Source: Bacteroidales bacterium
Lineage (GTDB): Bacteria > Bacteroidota > Bacteroidia > Bacteroidales > UBA1715
Direction: 5' to 3'
DNA length: 64,000 nt
Assembly (NCBI GenBank): GCA_016714605.1
Contig: JADKDL010000019.1
Coordinates: forward strand, 1-64,000
Shown here: positions 53,950 to 64,000 of the stretch, piece by piece
Layout: each line of letters begins with the position of its first letter
Numbering within the stretch: the stretch's first letter is position 1
Translations under genes and position numbers: made by a program
Notes under the pieces: generated by a model
What the model saw: the letters and a program-made list of their open reading frames with translations, nothing else
Databases searched by the model: none
What the model was told of the DNA's origin: nothing

Positions 53950-55444
53950 ATGAACTTACTAAAGAAATATACACTTAATACATTCATACTATTTTTTGTT
54001 TTTGGTTATAGTTTTGCAATTGACGTTAATATAGTGACTATTTCGTCCTATAATGACATTACGGCTCTGAAGATACAAGGTGAATATTTATGGATAGGAA
54101 CAAAGAATAAGGGTGTAATAAAATTAGATAAATTGGGAAATGAAATTCTTGTATTAGATCAGATCATCAATTGCAGAGCTATATGTATTGATTTGTTTGG
54201 AAATAAATGGTTTGCAGATGAAAGCGGATTAACAGAATATTCAAATGGTACCGTTACTTCTTATGCCAACGAAATAAACAATTCATATGTAAATGTTATT
54301 GATTCAGACATCCTTGGCAACATATGGATAGGAACAAACAATGGTGTATTCATGTACGATGGTAGTGAATGGATTCATTTTGATGAGACAACAAATTTTA
54401 AAATAAATTCACTTGTCATTGATGCCGATTTAAATATCACTGTAGGAACACAATCGGGAACTATTTTGCAAAATACAAATGGCACATGGACGACTTATTC
54501 CAACGATTCTTTAAGCACATTGCCATATATAAATGCATTGATTGGAGTAGGCCATAAAAAATATTGTATTGCAATTGATCAAAATGCTTATATATGTAGT
54601 AAAACTTCGTTTCAAAAAATTCAAGTTCCTAGTCAAATTCACACAATCGCTACAGATGAAAATAAAAACTATTGGTTTGGTACTGATAATGGCATTTATC
54701 TATTTGAAAATGATGTTTTTTCAAAGTTTAGTCTGGGAGATTCCAGAGCTAACGATTCAATAAAGTCTATAGCAATAGATATTGATGGAACAAAGTGGAT
54801 TGTTTCATCTACTGGCTTATCTTTTATGGAAGACGGTGGTCCAGGTCCATATATTCCAGAAAATGACAAAGAATGCTCCATTTATGATTTTACAATATCT
54901 GGCAATGAATTAACTATTTATTTTGACAGAAACATCAAAATATTACAAACTGATGAGAATTTCATTTCTCTCAAATACAATGATGATAGACTAATACAAA
55001 ATAACTCAGTCGAAATAGTTGGGGCTTTTCTCGACAATGAAAGTTTAAATGCATTGCATTTATTGTTTAGTAAAGAATTAACTACACAAGAAGCGTTCTC
55101 AATAAACTTACTGGAAGGTGGTATAGAAACAACAAATGGAATATCTATAAATCACTATTGAATTGCAAAGGAACTTTAATACAATAACTCAAAGTGCATC
55201 TTCCTTTAGTACTCCTCTTGAGTATTCAATGATATCAGAAAACACTTTTCATGTGCAATGCGAAAGAGAAATAAAAGAAATACAAGTTATAAATAGCATT
55301 GGACAAAAGGTATATCAAGAAAACTATAATAATTCTAAAAATGCTATTCTTAGCTTACATAAAATAGCCGTTAATAAGGGAATATATATAGTTTTAGTTA
55401 CCAAAGAAGATGGAACTATATCCTGTAAAAAACTAAAATTATGA
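53950..55444 (+). CDS. T9SS-exported beta-propeller protein (frameshift before the tail)
   Basis: 53950-55161 encodes a signal peptide and about 7 'two-component regulator propeller' (Reg_prop) repeats (GNIWIGTNNGVFMYDGSEW, NYWFGTDNGIYLFENDVFS, GTKWIVSSTGLSFMEDGG), then an Ig-like domain. From about 55151 the next frame continues to a type A T9SS-like tail (ISENTFHVQCEREIKEIQVI ... GIYIVLVTKEDGTISCKKLK), so one indel near 55145-55160 splits the gene. It is unusual to see Reg_prop repeats as a surface protein without a kinase. Confidence 0.75.
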
Positions 55445-56063
55445 AACAAATAACTGATTTACTTATAAATAGTTAATCAGAAAATCAAACAACTCATGAG
55501 AATCAAGATTGAAGATAATCCTAACTTCGACCAACTCATAATCACATCTAAATGCTATTACATATAATTAATACAAGTGTTTTATCAAAAAAATTAGAAT
55601 TTACCATTATTTTGTTTCAATACGTCTAAACATGTCTTTTAAAGTGACACATAACATCTTTATACACTTTACTCCCCTCTACAATTCCATATATCCGTTT
55701 TGTTCACAACTGTTTTATATTCAAAATCCAAATTAGTTTTATTTAATAATAAACCCAAATGAATGTGCAATTTTTTTGATGTTTTCTGTTATAGCTTGAA
55801 AATAAACTCTCTGTATAAACTTAAAAATTTATCTGCTGCACCAATATACATATTGCAAAATCTGTAAATACACATAAGTGTACCTACTTTTTGTCTAATA
55901 TAACAAGAGTTGTATTGTTTATGTATTTAATTCGCTTATTATCAAATAGTAATATTTTTTTCAATATCTATTCTATCGAAGAATAATTTCTAAATTGTAA
56001 TAAAACAATCAATATTTATGCAAATCTAAAGTTATAATTTACATTTTCATAAATATTTAAACC
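55445..56063. other. Intergenic
   Basis: A 600-base AT-rich stretch. No ORF, repeat or RNA was recognised. Confidence 0.5.
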
Positions 56064-56241
56064 ATGTATATTTCAAGAAAAAATTGAAATTATAGTTCAA
56101 AAGTCAACATCTGCATTTGCTGTAATAACCATTACAGGCCCTCGACAATCGGGAAAAACAACGTTGTTACGCACATTATTTCCAAAGTTTCAATATATTA
56201 CATTAGAAAATCCTGATACGAGAGAAATAGCATTGCTTTAG
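56064..56241 (+). pseudogene. Truncated AAA+ ATPase (DUF4143-type) remnant
   Basis: After ATG at 56064 and a 1-base shift in an A6 run, the plus strand reads as IEIIVQKSTSAFAVITITGP then RQSGKTTLLRTLFPKFQYIT and stops at 56241. GPRQSGKTT is the Walker A of the AAA_14/DUF4143 family, normally about 380-400 residues, so only the first ~58 residues remain. Confidence 0.75.
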
Positions 56242-56510
56242 TTTCCTTTTACACATTACCTATTCTCTCTGAATTTGTTATCTAGTTAGCTCCGTAAAAA
56301 AATATTTAGTGTTCCTAAAAAACGTTAGTAATTTCGTTAGGCTCACCATTAAACAAAGTAATTTTAAAAAGCAAACAACCAATGCTCCAAATTTCGGTAA
56401 AACTGCAACATATTTCATAAATAGTTCTTAATAGATTATACTAACTTAGTATTGGGATTTATGTTAATTATTATTAATGTTTTTTTGGTTTTATTCAAAT
56501 ATTTTCAATC
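56242..56510. other. Intergenic
   Basis: No gene or repeat was recognised; leader of the CE4 gene. Confidence 0.45.
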
Positions 56511-58967
56511 ATGATAAAGAAAATTATAAAAGCGTGTGTTTGTATTATGCTTATTGTATCGTTCAATAGCGGACAAGCACAAATTGCAGCAAATTGGGAA
56601 GTTGGAACATGGTCGCAATTTAAAACATCGGCCGTAAGTTACACCTTAGATGATGGTACTAGCAATCAGTTGCCGGTGGCTATACCTTTATTTGATTCTT
56701 ATAACTATAAAGTTACAATGTTTACTGTAACGAGCTGGAGTCCTAACTGGTCAAAATTACTTAGTGTGTCACAAAATGGTCATGAAATAGCAAGTCATAC
56801 CGTTTCACATTTAAACTTTCAAGGTGCATCTGTTTCTAGTCAAGATACAGAGTGTAAAAACGCTCAAAGCACCATTAACCAAAACATAACAAACACAAAA
56901 TGTGTTACAATTGCTTACCCTAATTGTAATATGGGCGATAATGCAACTATTTCTAAATATTATATCGGTGGACGAACCTGTAGTGGTCAGATTGCTTCAA
57001 GTTCACCGTCAGATTTTTATACAATAAGTTCAATCATTTGTGGTTCAACAGGGTTGAATACCGCACAAGCTTTGAACGATAAAATAGCACAAGCAAAATC
57101 TTCAAAAGGATGGTGCGTACTCTTATTTCATGGATTTAATGGCGATGGAGGTTATTCACCTATAGAATCGTCTGAAGTAAACTCACATTTGACCTATGTA
57201 AAAAATAACGCTGCCGACTATTGGGTAGCTACATTCGGAAACGCTATAAAATACATCAAAGAAAGAAACGCAGCCTCTCTTACAGAAACTGCTGTAAATG
57301 CCGATTCGTTAAGCATTTCTCTTACCGATAATCTTGATAATTCTATTTATAATACACCCATTACCGTAAGAAGAGTTTTACCTTCAGGATGGACAAAAGC
57401 AAGAGCATGGCAAAATAATAAATTGCTTACTTCAAGCATTGTTAGTGCAAATGGAAAACATATGCAATGTTTGATGCTGTTCCTGATGGCGGTGCTATTT
57501 ATTTTGCAAATCCTGATGCAGCTACCTCATCTACCCCAAGACCAACGGGTAAGTACACTGAGCTATGCAAAAAACAGTACCGCTGTAGCTCTTACTGCTT
57601 CAGGAACAGCCCTAAAATGGTATAGCGTTGCAACTGGCGGAACGCCAAGTACAACCGCTCCTACTCCATCAACAGCAACAGTTGGTTCTACCACTTATTA
57701 TGTAACACAAACAATTGGAGGTGTTGAAAGTGGCAGAGCAAGTATTACCGTGAATGTTTACGAACCGCAAGGTCCTTATGGAGGAACACCTCATGCTATT
57801 CCGGGTACAATACAATTTGAAAATTTCGATACAGGAGGCCTAGACACAGCATATTCAGACAATACCGAAGGTTCACAGGTTGACCCACAACCAAATTTCC
57901 GCACCGACGAAGATGTAGATTTAGAAAACTGTACCGATGCTGGTGCCGGCTACAATTTGGGCTGGACTGCCGCAGGTGAATGGCTTGAATATACGGTAAA
58001 CGTTGCAGCTGCCGGAAAATATACACTTACTATTCGTGCAGCTTGCGAAGGCGATGGCAGAACAGTTTCATTGTCGTCTAATGGTACAGCAGTAGCAAGT
58101 AATCTTGCAATACCAAGCACAACCGGATGGCAAGTATGGCAAGACGTAAAAACCGAAGTTACGCTTCCTGCCGGTAAACAAGTGCTTAGACTTACCATTG
58201 GCGCTACCGACTATGTGAATCTTAATTATATGAGTTTTGCTGCCGTTGGCACAAACCCTCCTACGGTTACTACACCAGTAGCATATTGTCATGATGCTGT
58301 AGCAACAGCCCTTACTGCAACAGGAACAGCTCTAAAATGGTACACCGCAGAAACAGGAGGTTCAGCTCTAGCATCGGCTCCTACACCATCAACAGCAACA
58401 GTAAGTTCAACAAGCTATTATGTTTCGCAAACAATAAACGACATAGAGAGTGCAAGAGCAGCTATAGTTGTAAATGTTTCTGAAACTCCTGTTGTTCCAC
58501 AGGTTGTAACTCCGGTAAGCTATACAATTGGTGAAACAGCAACGGCATTATCTGCAACTGGTACAGCTTTGAAATGGTACACCTCTGCCGCTGGTGGTAC
58601 AGCTGCTACAACAGCTCCTATTCCAAGTACAGCAACTGTTGGTAATACAACATATTATGTATCACAAACCATTGGCACCTGCGAGAGTGCAAGAGCTACA
58701 ATTAGTGTTACTATAAAACCAACCGTTGTAATTACCATTTCGCTCAAAAAAGGTTGGAACCTCATAGGTTGCCCACTCGACGGCAGTACCGATATTGCAA
58801 TAGCCTTATCAAGCATCTGGGATAAAGTTGAGCTTATAAAAAATAACGATGCTTTCTACAATAAATCTCAATCTGTTTTCCTTAACAGCTTAACCAAACT
58901 CAATTGGAGTGGTGGTTATCTGGTAAAAGTAAGCAGCGATTGTGAACTGGATTGGAATGTGAAGTAA
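56511..58967 (+). CDS. CE4 polysaccharide deacetylase/xylan esterase, CBM6, C-terminal module
   Basis: An 818-residue protein. Signal peptide ending GQAQ; CE4/NodB domain (about 30-250) with SYTLDDGTSNQLPVA (catalytic and metal Asp) and the zinc-binding HEIASHTVSH; a linker; Ig-like/repeat segments (KNSTAVALTASGTALKWYS and two later copies); CBM6 at about 425-575; and the shared module (TISLKKGWNLIGCPLDGSTD ... SGGYLVKVSSDCELDWNVK). Residues about 318-355 are out of frame: another frame reads MFDAVPDGGAIYFANPDAAT between 57465 and 57575, so two compensating indels are present. Likely removes acetyl groups from xylan. Confidence 0.88.
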   Translation: MIKKIIKACVCIMLIVSFNSGQAQIAANWEVGTWSQFKTSAVSYTLDDGTSNQLPVAIPLFDSYNYKVTMFTVTSWSPNWSKLLSVSQNGHEIASHTVSHLNFQGASVSSQDTECKNAQSTINQNITNTKCVTIAYPNCNMGDNATISKYYIGGRTCSGQIASSSPSDFYTISSIICGSTGLNTAQALNDKIAQAKSSKGWCVLLFHGFNGDGGYSPIESSEVNSHLTYVKNNAADYWVATFGNAIKYIKERNAASLTETAVNADSLSISLTDNLDNSIYNTPITVRRVLPSGWTKARAWQNNKLLTSSIVSANGKHMQCLMLFLMAVLFILQILMQLPHLPQDQRVSTLSYAKNSTAVALTASGTALKWYSVATGGTPSTTAPTPSTATVGSTTYYVTQTIGGVESGRASITVNVYEPQGPYGGTPHAIPGTIQFENFDTGGLDTAYSDNTEGSQVDPQPNFRTDEDVDLENCTDAGAGYNLGWTAAGEWLEYTVNVAAAGKYTLTIRAACEGDGRTVSLSSNGTAVASNLAIPSTTGWQVWQDVKTEVTLPAGKQVLRLTIGATDYVNLNYMSFAAVGTNPPTVTTPVAYCHDAVATALTATGTALKWYTAETGGSALASAPTPSTATVSSTSYYVSQTINDIESARAAIVVNVSETPVVPQVVTPVSYTIGETATALSATGTALKWYTSAAGGTAATTAPIPSTATVGNTTYYVSQTIGTCESARATISVTIKPTVVITISLKKGWNLIGCPLDGSTDIAIALSSIWDKVELIKNNDAFYNKSQSVFLNSLTKLNWSGGYLVKVSSDCELDWNVK

Positions 58968-58994
58968 ATTGATTTAAAATATAAAAAGAAGTTC

Positions 58995-59035
58995 AGAGAG
59001 AGAGGGTTTGACATGAGTCAGGCTCTCTTTTTTTT
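58995..59035 (+). terminator. Rho-independent terminator of CE4 gene
   Basis: GAGAG ... TGAC-atga-GTCA ... CTCTC followed by TTTTTTTT, about 30 bases after the stop. An identical copy lies at 59215-59255. Confidence 0.75.
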
Positions 59036-59066
59036 ATTTCTAGGTATAAGGAAATAGTATTAGAAC

Positions 59067-59121
59067 ACCGTTAGGCGAAGCGTCCTCGCTTCGTCTCAGT
59101 TTTCAAGGCCTCTGGCCTGTT
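59067..59121. repeat. Family E repeat inside a duplication
   Basis: CGAAGCG-TCCT-CGCTTCG hairpin and 'caaggcctctggcc', variant of the 32183 family. It lies between two copies of the CE4 gene end. Confidence 0.75.
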
Positions 59122-59130
59122 TTATGAAAG

Positions 59131-59288
59131 TGGCGGTTGTCTGGTAAAAGTAAGTAGCGATTGCGAATTGGATTGGAATGTGAAGTAAGCAAATTTAAAA
59201 TATAAAAAGAAGTTCAGAGAGAGAGGGTTTGACATGAGTCAGGCTCTCTTTTTTTTATTTCTAGGTATAAGGAAATAGCATTAGAACT
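59131..59288 (+). repeat. Duplicated 3' end of CE4 gene with terminator
   Basis: 59131-59188 encodes SGGCLVKVSSDCELDWNVK and a stop (the last 19 residues of the CE4 gene with one Tyr-to-Cys change), followed by a near-perfect copy of 58965-59064. No start codon precedes it, so it is a dead gene fragment. Confidence 0.8.
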
Positions 59289-59310
59289 TTCTTGCTTCTA
59301 GAATAAACAA

Positions 59311-59334
59311 TTGTATTTTTAATAAGTATCTTTG
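59311..59334 (+). promoter_or_regulatory. Promoter of the small TA-like gene pair
   Basis: TATCTTTG (59327-59334) fits TAnnTTTG, with a TTG at 59311 in roughly the -33 position. It is 17 bases before the ATG at 59351. Confidence 0.5.
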
Positions 59335-59350
59335 TCTAAAACAAATTGAT

Positions 59351-59578
59351 ATGGAACTTACCGTTAATATAAAAGAACAGAGTAAAATAGCTGCATTTCT
59401 TAATCTAATAAGAGATATGGATTACATAGAGATTGTTAATGTGAAAGAAGAATTGCATGAACTTCCAACCGAACATAAAGATTTGCTTGATAAAAGGCTG
59501 CAAAGAATAGAAAATGGCGAATCGACTTTTAAAAATTGGGACTTGATTAAAGGAAAATATGAAGACAAAGCCCTTTAG
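59351..59578 (+). CDS. Antitoxin-like small protein
   Basis: A 75-residue acidic protein (MELTVNIKEQSKIAAFLNLI ... KRLQRIENGESTFKNWDLIK) with the look of the addiction-module component that precedes RelE/ParE toxins in Bacteroidota. It overlaps the downstream toxin start by 20 bases. Confidence 0.6.
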   Translation: MELTVNIKEQSKIAAFLNLIRDMDYIEIVNVKEELHELPTEHKDLLDKRLQRIENGESTFKNWDLIKGKYEDKAL

Positions 59579-59654
59579 TATAGAATTATCTGACGAGGCA
59601 GAAGTTGACTTTGATAAATCATATGAATTTTATTTAGATAAATCAATAAAATAA
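59559..59654 (+). pseudogene. Truncated RelE/ParE-type toxin
   Basis: ATG at 59559 begins MKTKPFSIELSDEAEVDFDK then SYEFYLDKSIK and a stop, the first 31 residues of a RelE/ParE toxin (usually ~95). The catalytic C-terminal part is absent, so the toxin is dead and the antitoxin is orphaned. Confidence 0.65.
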
Positions 59655-59786
59655 TCCAAACCTATTTCCCTCCATACAATAATACATCAGTAACATTTTG
59701 CTATATTTGCGACAAAACACAAAAAAAGTGTAGAAAGACTATTATATATAAATATTAATTAGAATTATTGTATAAACAGATAAACC

Positions 59787-60671
59787 ATGTATATGAAAAG
59801 AAAAATATTTATTGTTGTTGTATGTGTTTTCGTTTCCTTTTTTAATATAAATGCTCAAGATGTTATTATTACAACTAATTTGGACACATTGAATTGTAAA
59901 ATAATTACTATTAATAATGATAGTATTTATTATATCTATCAGAATAAAGGTATTCTCGAAAACAAAGTTGTAGCATTATCAGATGTTTATGAGCATAAAG
60001 AACAGTCTATGTTTAAAGAGGATTTATCAAAATTGAAAAAGCAACACTATTCAGATAATAAGCATTTTAAAATTGCATTGAATAGTGGATTTGGTTATCG
60101 AACCGCAGAATTAAGTAAAGATATTCCTAATGAATTTGTAAATTATGCAAATAATTTACGTTCTAGTTTAATATTAGGAGGAGATGCTACATATTTTTTT
60201 GTTCGTCTTATAGGGATTGGAGTGAATTACAATTTTTCACGAAGTTCAAATAAAATTGATAATATTTATATTGAAGATATTTACGGAAATCGCAAATATG
60301 GCGAGATGAAAGATCGTATATCAATATCATATATAGGACCAACGCTAGTTGGTAGATTTTTTATTTCAGAAAATAGACATGCTATCAATTTTCACGTAAC
60401 AGCAGGATATCTAAACTACTCAGATAAAATGGTTCTAGTCTATGATTACAAAATAAAGTCTAGTACTTCGGGCATAGGTTTTGGCTTAGGATATGATTTA
60501 AAATTAACAGATTTCATATCCATAGGACTTCAATTATCTTATTTTTCAGGTACCTTAAGCAATTTTGAATTAGAGAGTGATGAATCAACATTCAAAATTG
60601 AATTAGCACAAGGAGTATTAGAAAGCATTTCAAGAATTGATATTTCTGGGGGCTTAAGGTTCAATTTGTAG
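59787..60671 (+). CDS. Outer-membrane beta-barrel protein
   Basis: A 294-residue protein. Signal peptide to about residue 24 (FFNINAQ); an N-terminal ~60-residue region with 'ITTNLDTLNCKIITINND' typical of a Bacteroidota DUF4412/OmpA-like N-part; then alternating strands from about residue 92 (FKIALNSGFGYRTAELSKDI ... GIGFGLGYDLKLTDFISIGL) to a C-terminal Phe-Asn-Leu. Porin-like or structural role unknown. Confidence 0.75.
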   Translation: MYMKRKIFIVVVCVFVSFFNINAQDVIITTNLDTLNCKIITINNDSIYYIYQNKGILENKVVALSDVYEHKEQSMFKEDLSKLKKQHYSDNKHFKIALNSGFGYRTAELSKDIPNEFVNYANNLRSSLILGGDATYFFVRLIGIGVNYNFSRSSNKIDNIYIEDIYGNRKYGEMKDRISISYIGPTLVGRFFISENRHAINFHVTAGYLNYSDKMVLVYDYKIKSSTSGIGFGLGYDLKLTDFISIGLQLSYFSGTLSNFELESDESTFKIELAQGVLESISRIDISGGLRFNL

Positions 60672-60800
60672 AAATAAGATACTTCATTTTAAAGCTCTCT
60701 TACAATAAAGCATTTTTAAACAACAACTTTATTAAAATTAAAATCATAATTTTTAGTTAAATTATACTTTTTATATTAAAAAAGGATTTATACCTCACCA

Positions 60801-60877
60801 TTGAGGGCTTGACTTGAAGTCAAACACTCAATTTTAAAAAATGGGATTTCTAACTAACTAGAAATCCCATTTTTTTT
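60801..60877 (+). terminator. Terminator pair after the barrel gene
   Basis: A first hairpin (TTGAG...GACTT-GA-AGTC...CTCAA, 60801-60831) is followed by AATGGGATTTCT-aactaact-AGAAATCCCATTTTTTTT (60839-60877), a strong rho-independent terminator. Confidence 0.85.
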
Positions 60878-61070
60878 ATAAATTCCTATTTATCTTCAAA
60901 CTTTATGTAATTTTTGGTTATCTTTAATGAAGGTTCAGACCGAAATACAACATTTAAACTCCAATTGAAAAAATGATGTTGTTATTTGGGTATGATATCG
61001 TGTTAAGACATCAAAAAGAAACTTAGTTTTAGACAAAGACAACTAATACATTAAATATATTGTATATCTA

Positions 61071-64000
61071 ATGACAATCTGCATAAAAAAATATTTCCTT
61101 CTTCTTTGGGCTTTATTTGCGATTTGCTCAAATACTGCTGCAACGCCCTATGCTTTTATGAGCATTTCTACTGCCGAAGGTTTGTCGCACAAAACGGTAA
61201 ACTGTGTACCGCAAGATAGACAAGGTTTTATTTGGATTGGAACTTCTGACGGTTTAAACAGATTTGATGGGTATTCTTTTAAGAAATATTTTAAGAATGT
61301 ACAAGATAGTCTTTCGTTAAAAAACAATAATGTAAATGCAATGACCGAGGATTTAGCCGGAAATCTATGGCTTTGTACCGGAAGAGGTTTTTGCTGTTAT
61401 TCACCGATATATGAGTCGTTTTCAAAAATCCATTTCAAAGAGGGAGAAAATAATAAACTTGCCGAAGATATTTGTGTGGACAATAGTGGAAGGGTCTGGG
61501 GTGTTGAGAATTCAAATACCATAATAAATCTTAATTCTGAGAAAAATTACTTAGCTAAACATATTAAACTCGACTCGATTTTGGGTTGTAAAGAACCATT
61601 GTTTAACAAAAGAATAACCTATGCCGATGGTTTTTTATGGGTTTTTAGTTCGCTTGGGGTAATTCGTTTTAATCCGTCAAATACAACTGCTGTATTGATA
61701 AAAGCTCCCATTGAATTTACCAGTCCTCGCTCTATAAGAAAAGGTAATACGGGTGAATTATTTTTAGTTGATTGGAATCAAAAAATTTATACGCTAAATA
61801 CAAAAACGCTGGTAATTGAGTTGTTCAAAGCTCAGGAAATTCTAAAAAATTCCGACCCATCTGTGGGCAATACCGATGTCCTTAAAGATAAAGATGGGGC
61901 ATTATGGATTTTGAAGTTTCCAGGACTGAATAAAATATCTGCTTCGGGCGAATTAGAGGAGTTTAATATTACTTCGGGATATGATAAAGATTATGATAAG
62001 CTGGTTTTATTCAACGCTATGCAAGACTATGATGGAAACATTTGGCTTGGCACACAAGACGAAGGCGTTATTGTAATAAGTAAAAGCAATAATATTTTCA
62101 AACATATTTCTATAAACACACAAGGGTTTAAAGATTTATATGCTTCGAGCTTTGTAGTAGATGATAATGAGGTTTTGATGTGCAATAACTTTGGTGCTTT
62201 TCACAAAAAAAGTTCTGAAATCGCTTCCAGCACTAGCTTTTCACGAATAACGAGCAATGTAACCTCTATGCTTGCTCAGTATAAAAAGAATGAATATGTT
62301 GTATTCGAGAAAACAATGTTCTCGTATACAACACCAAAACAAACAAAAAACCTCGCTCTTTGAGACCAAAAACCTACAAAACGGTATTATCGACTCTAGA
62401 GGAATTATTTGGGTTACGCATTGGGAATCGGGTTTAGAAGGCTACAATCCTCTCACAAAGAAACACTACCAAATTGATGTTGATAAAGAAGATAAAAGTC
62501 TAAATGTAGTGTTTACACTCTTGGAAGATGCCGATGGTTCGCTGTGGCTGGGAACTTTCGGTGCAGGTTTGCAACACGTTGAAAATCCTGATTCCGATAA
62601 ACCTACAATTACCAAATATGTATTTAATAAAAACGAAAACTCGCTGAGCAACAATTTTATTACATCCATGTTTAATGAGGGTAAAAATGCTCTTTGGTTA
62701 GGCACAAACGGTGGCGGATTGAACCGTTTCGACAAGAAACGTAAAACATTCGAGCATTTCACAACCGATAATGGTTTGAGAAGTAATGTGGTTCAGGCTA
62801 TTGTAATGGATCTTGACAGTAATATTTGGTTTTCGTCTAATGTCATTTCAAAATTAGATACCAAAGAAAAAACCATAACGCATTACGATGCAAGCGATGG
62901 TGTTTATAGCAGATATTTTACCTGTCATGCGCAAAGCAATCCCGATGGCACGCTCTATTTTGGCGATGATAAAGGTATTCTTACATTCAATCCGAAATAT
63001 ATTGATAATAATAAAATAGCTCCTATTCCAGAACTTTCGGCTATTCGTCTGTTTGGAAAGGAGATTAATCCAAGGGAAATGCACAAAGACATAGTGCCGT
63101 TCAACAAGTCAATCACCTTTTCCGATACCATAGAATTGCCGTTTTATCTAAATTCGCTTTCGCTAGAATTTGCCAGTATACTGCAACCCAACAGCAAGAG
63201 CGTAAGCTATTCGTTCATGATGGAAGGCATAGACGAGCAGTGGATTTATACAAAATATTCAGAAAGACAGGCTATATACGTGAGCCTTCCGCATGGAAAA
63301 TACACCTTTGTAGTGAGGGCTTCGCTTGGCAATAATATTTGGAGTAAGCCTCGTATGTTGCACATTATCATATCGCCTCCTTGGTGGAAAATGCTGTGGT
63401 TCAGACTTACATTTGTACTTTTTTTCACTATCGCAATAGCTTCGCTCATATATTTTTACACCAAAAATTTAAAGCAACGAAACATAAGACTAGAGCAGCT
63501 TGTAGCTCGCCGTACTGATGAACTACAAAAAAACAACACAACACTGCAAGAAGAGAGAATTGTGGTGGAAATGAAGAACAAACAACTCAATGATGTGCTG
63601 CAATCAAAAGAAAAACTGATAAATATTATAGCACACGATTTCAAAGGCCCGCTGAATGGTATATTCGGGTTTGCTCAACTTATTCAAAATGAAAAAAACA
63701 AAAAGAGATATGATAAAATAGACGAACTTATTGATATTATTTCAAATTCAGCAAAATCGCTCGTTGGTCAGATGGTTGCCCTGCTTGATTGGACCAAGTC
63801 CGAAGACAAAAATCTACAGGCAAACCCCATTGAAATTCACACAAAGATTCTTGTAGAAGATGCTATTTCGTTGGTGAAAACCATTGCAGACCAAAAGAAC
63901 ATTTCTATTGAATTGCACAACGATTGTGTATTCAATTCTGTGGTAGACCCGCTAATGGGAAGCATGGTTTTCAGGAATATTTTATCTAATGCTATTAAGT
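61071..64000 (+). CDS. Hybrid two-component sensor (HTCS-like), partial, frameshifted
   Basis: The gene runs off the window. The first open part (61071-62363) has a signal peptide and Reg_prop repeats (CVPQDRQGFIWIGTSDGLNR). An A6 run (62345-62350) causes a shift; the next frame continues as SLFETKNLQNGIIDSRGIIW with more propeller repeats to about 63040, a Y_Y_Y domain (SYSFMMEGIDEQWIYTKYSE), a TM helix (LTFVLFFTIAIASLIYFYT), coiled coil and the HisKA core IIAHDFKGPLNGIFGFAQLI. HTCS proteins sense oligosaccharides in the periplasm and control nearby glycan-degradation genes. The hybrid receiver/AraC end, if any, is outside the window. Confidence 0.85.

Overview
The window looks like AT-rich chromosome of an anaerobic, polysaccharide-degrading Bacteroidota (Bacteroidales/Marinilabiliales-like). 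The grounds are type IX secretion (T9SS) C-terminal sorting domains, SPII lipoproteins with the usual Bacteroidota signal, TAnnTTTG-type -7 promoter boxes, an ECF sigma/FecR-type anti-sigma/STN cluster, a hybrid-two-component-type sensor and secreted GH9, GH5, GH43 and CE4 enzymes carrying CBM6 modules.

Region 1 (1-26.5 kb) is accessory DNA. About 25 mostly small, unrelated genes all lie on the minus strand. They encode lipoproteins, LprI-like secreted proteins, a SUKH remnant, a DUF6933-like protein, a HipA-like kinase with a HIRAN partner, SIMPL, GNAT and ABM proteins, an Mrr-like nuclease with TPRs, a membrane-anchored nuclease-like protein and a HigBA-type toxin-antitoxin pair. Most are single-gene units separated by a few families of 100-280 bp palindromic repeats, so the region reads like a cassette array. 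Several genes are decayed.

Region 2 (26.5-35.3 kb) holds a small oxidoreductase/regulator group, then a GH9 and a GH5 cellulase. The two cellulase genes share nearly the same promoter segment and are flanked by REPIN-like repeats that have partly invaded a terminator.

Region 3 (35.3-42.2 kb) holds a PiT phosphate transporter and the most interesting locus: rtcB (RNA ligase) translationally coupled to an SPFH/slipin gene, preceded on the same strand by an array of tRNA-like sequences, and facing a divergent WYL-domain regulator across an inverted-repeat operator candidate. One RNA (40752-40836) is a circularly permuted tRNA: its 3' half precedes its 5' half, the two acceptor strands are joined by a 5-nt loop, and the ends lie where the anticodon loop would be.

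Region 4 (42.5-64 kb) holds two multi-domain GH43 enzymes, a T9SS-exported repeat protein, an ECF sigma/anti-sigma/STN-barrel/beta-propeller cluster, a CE4 esterase, a broken toxin-antitoxin pair, an outer-membrane barrel and the first 2.9 kb of a sensor kinase. The GH9, GH5, both GH43 and the CE4 proteins share an unusual C-terminal module of about 75 residues in place of a T9SS tail.

Many long genes are interrupted by single-base shifts, several of them in homopolymers. This suggests either consensus errors in the assembly or recent decay; interrupted genes are annotated across the break.
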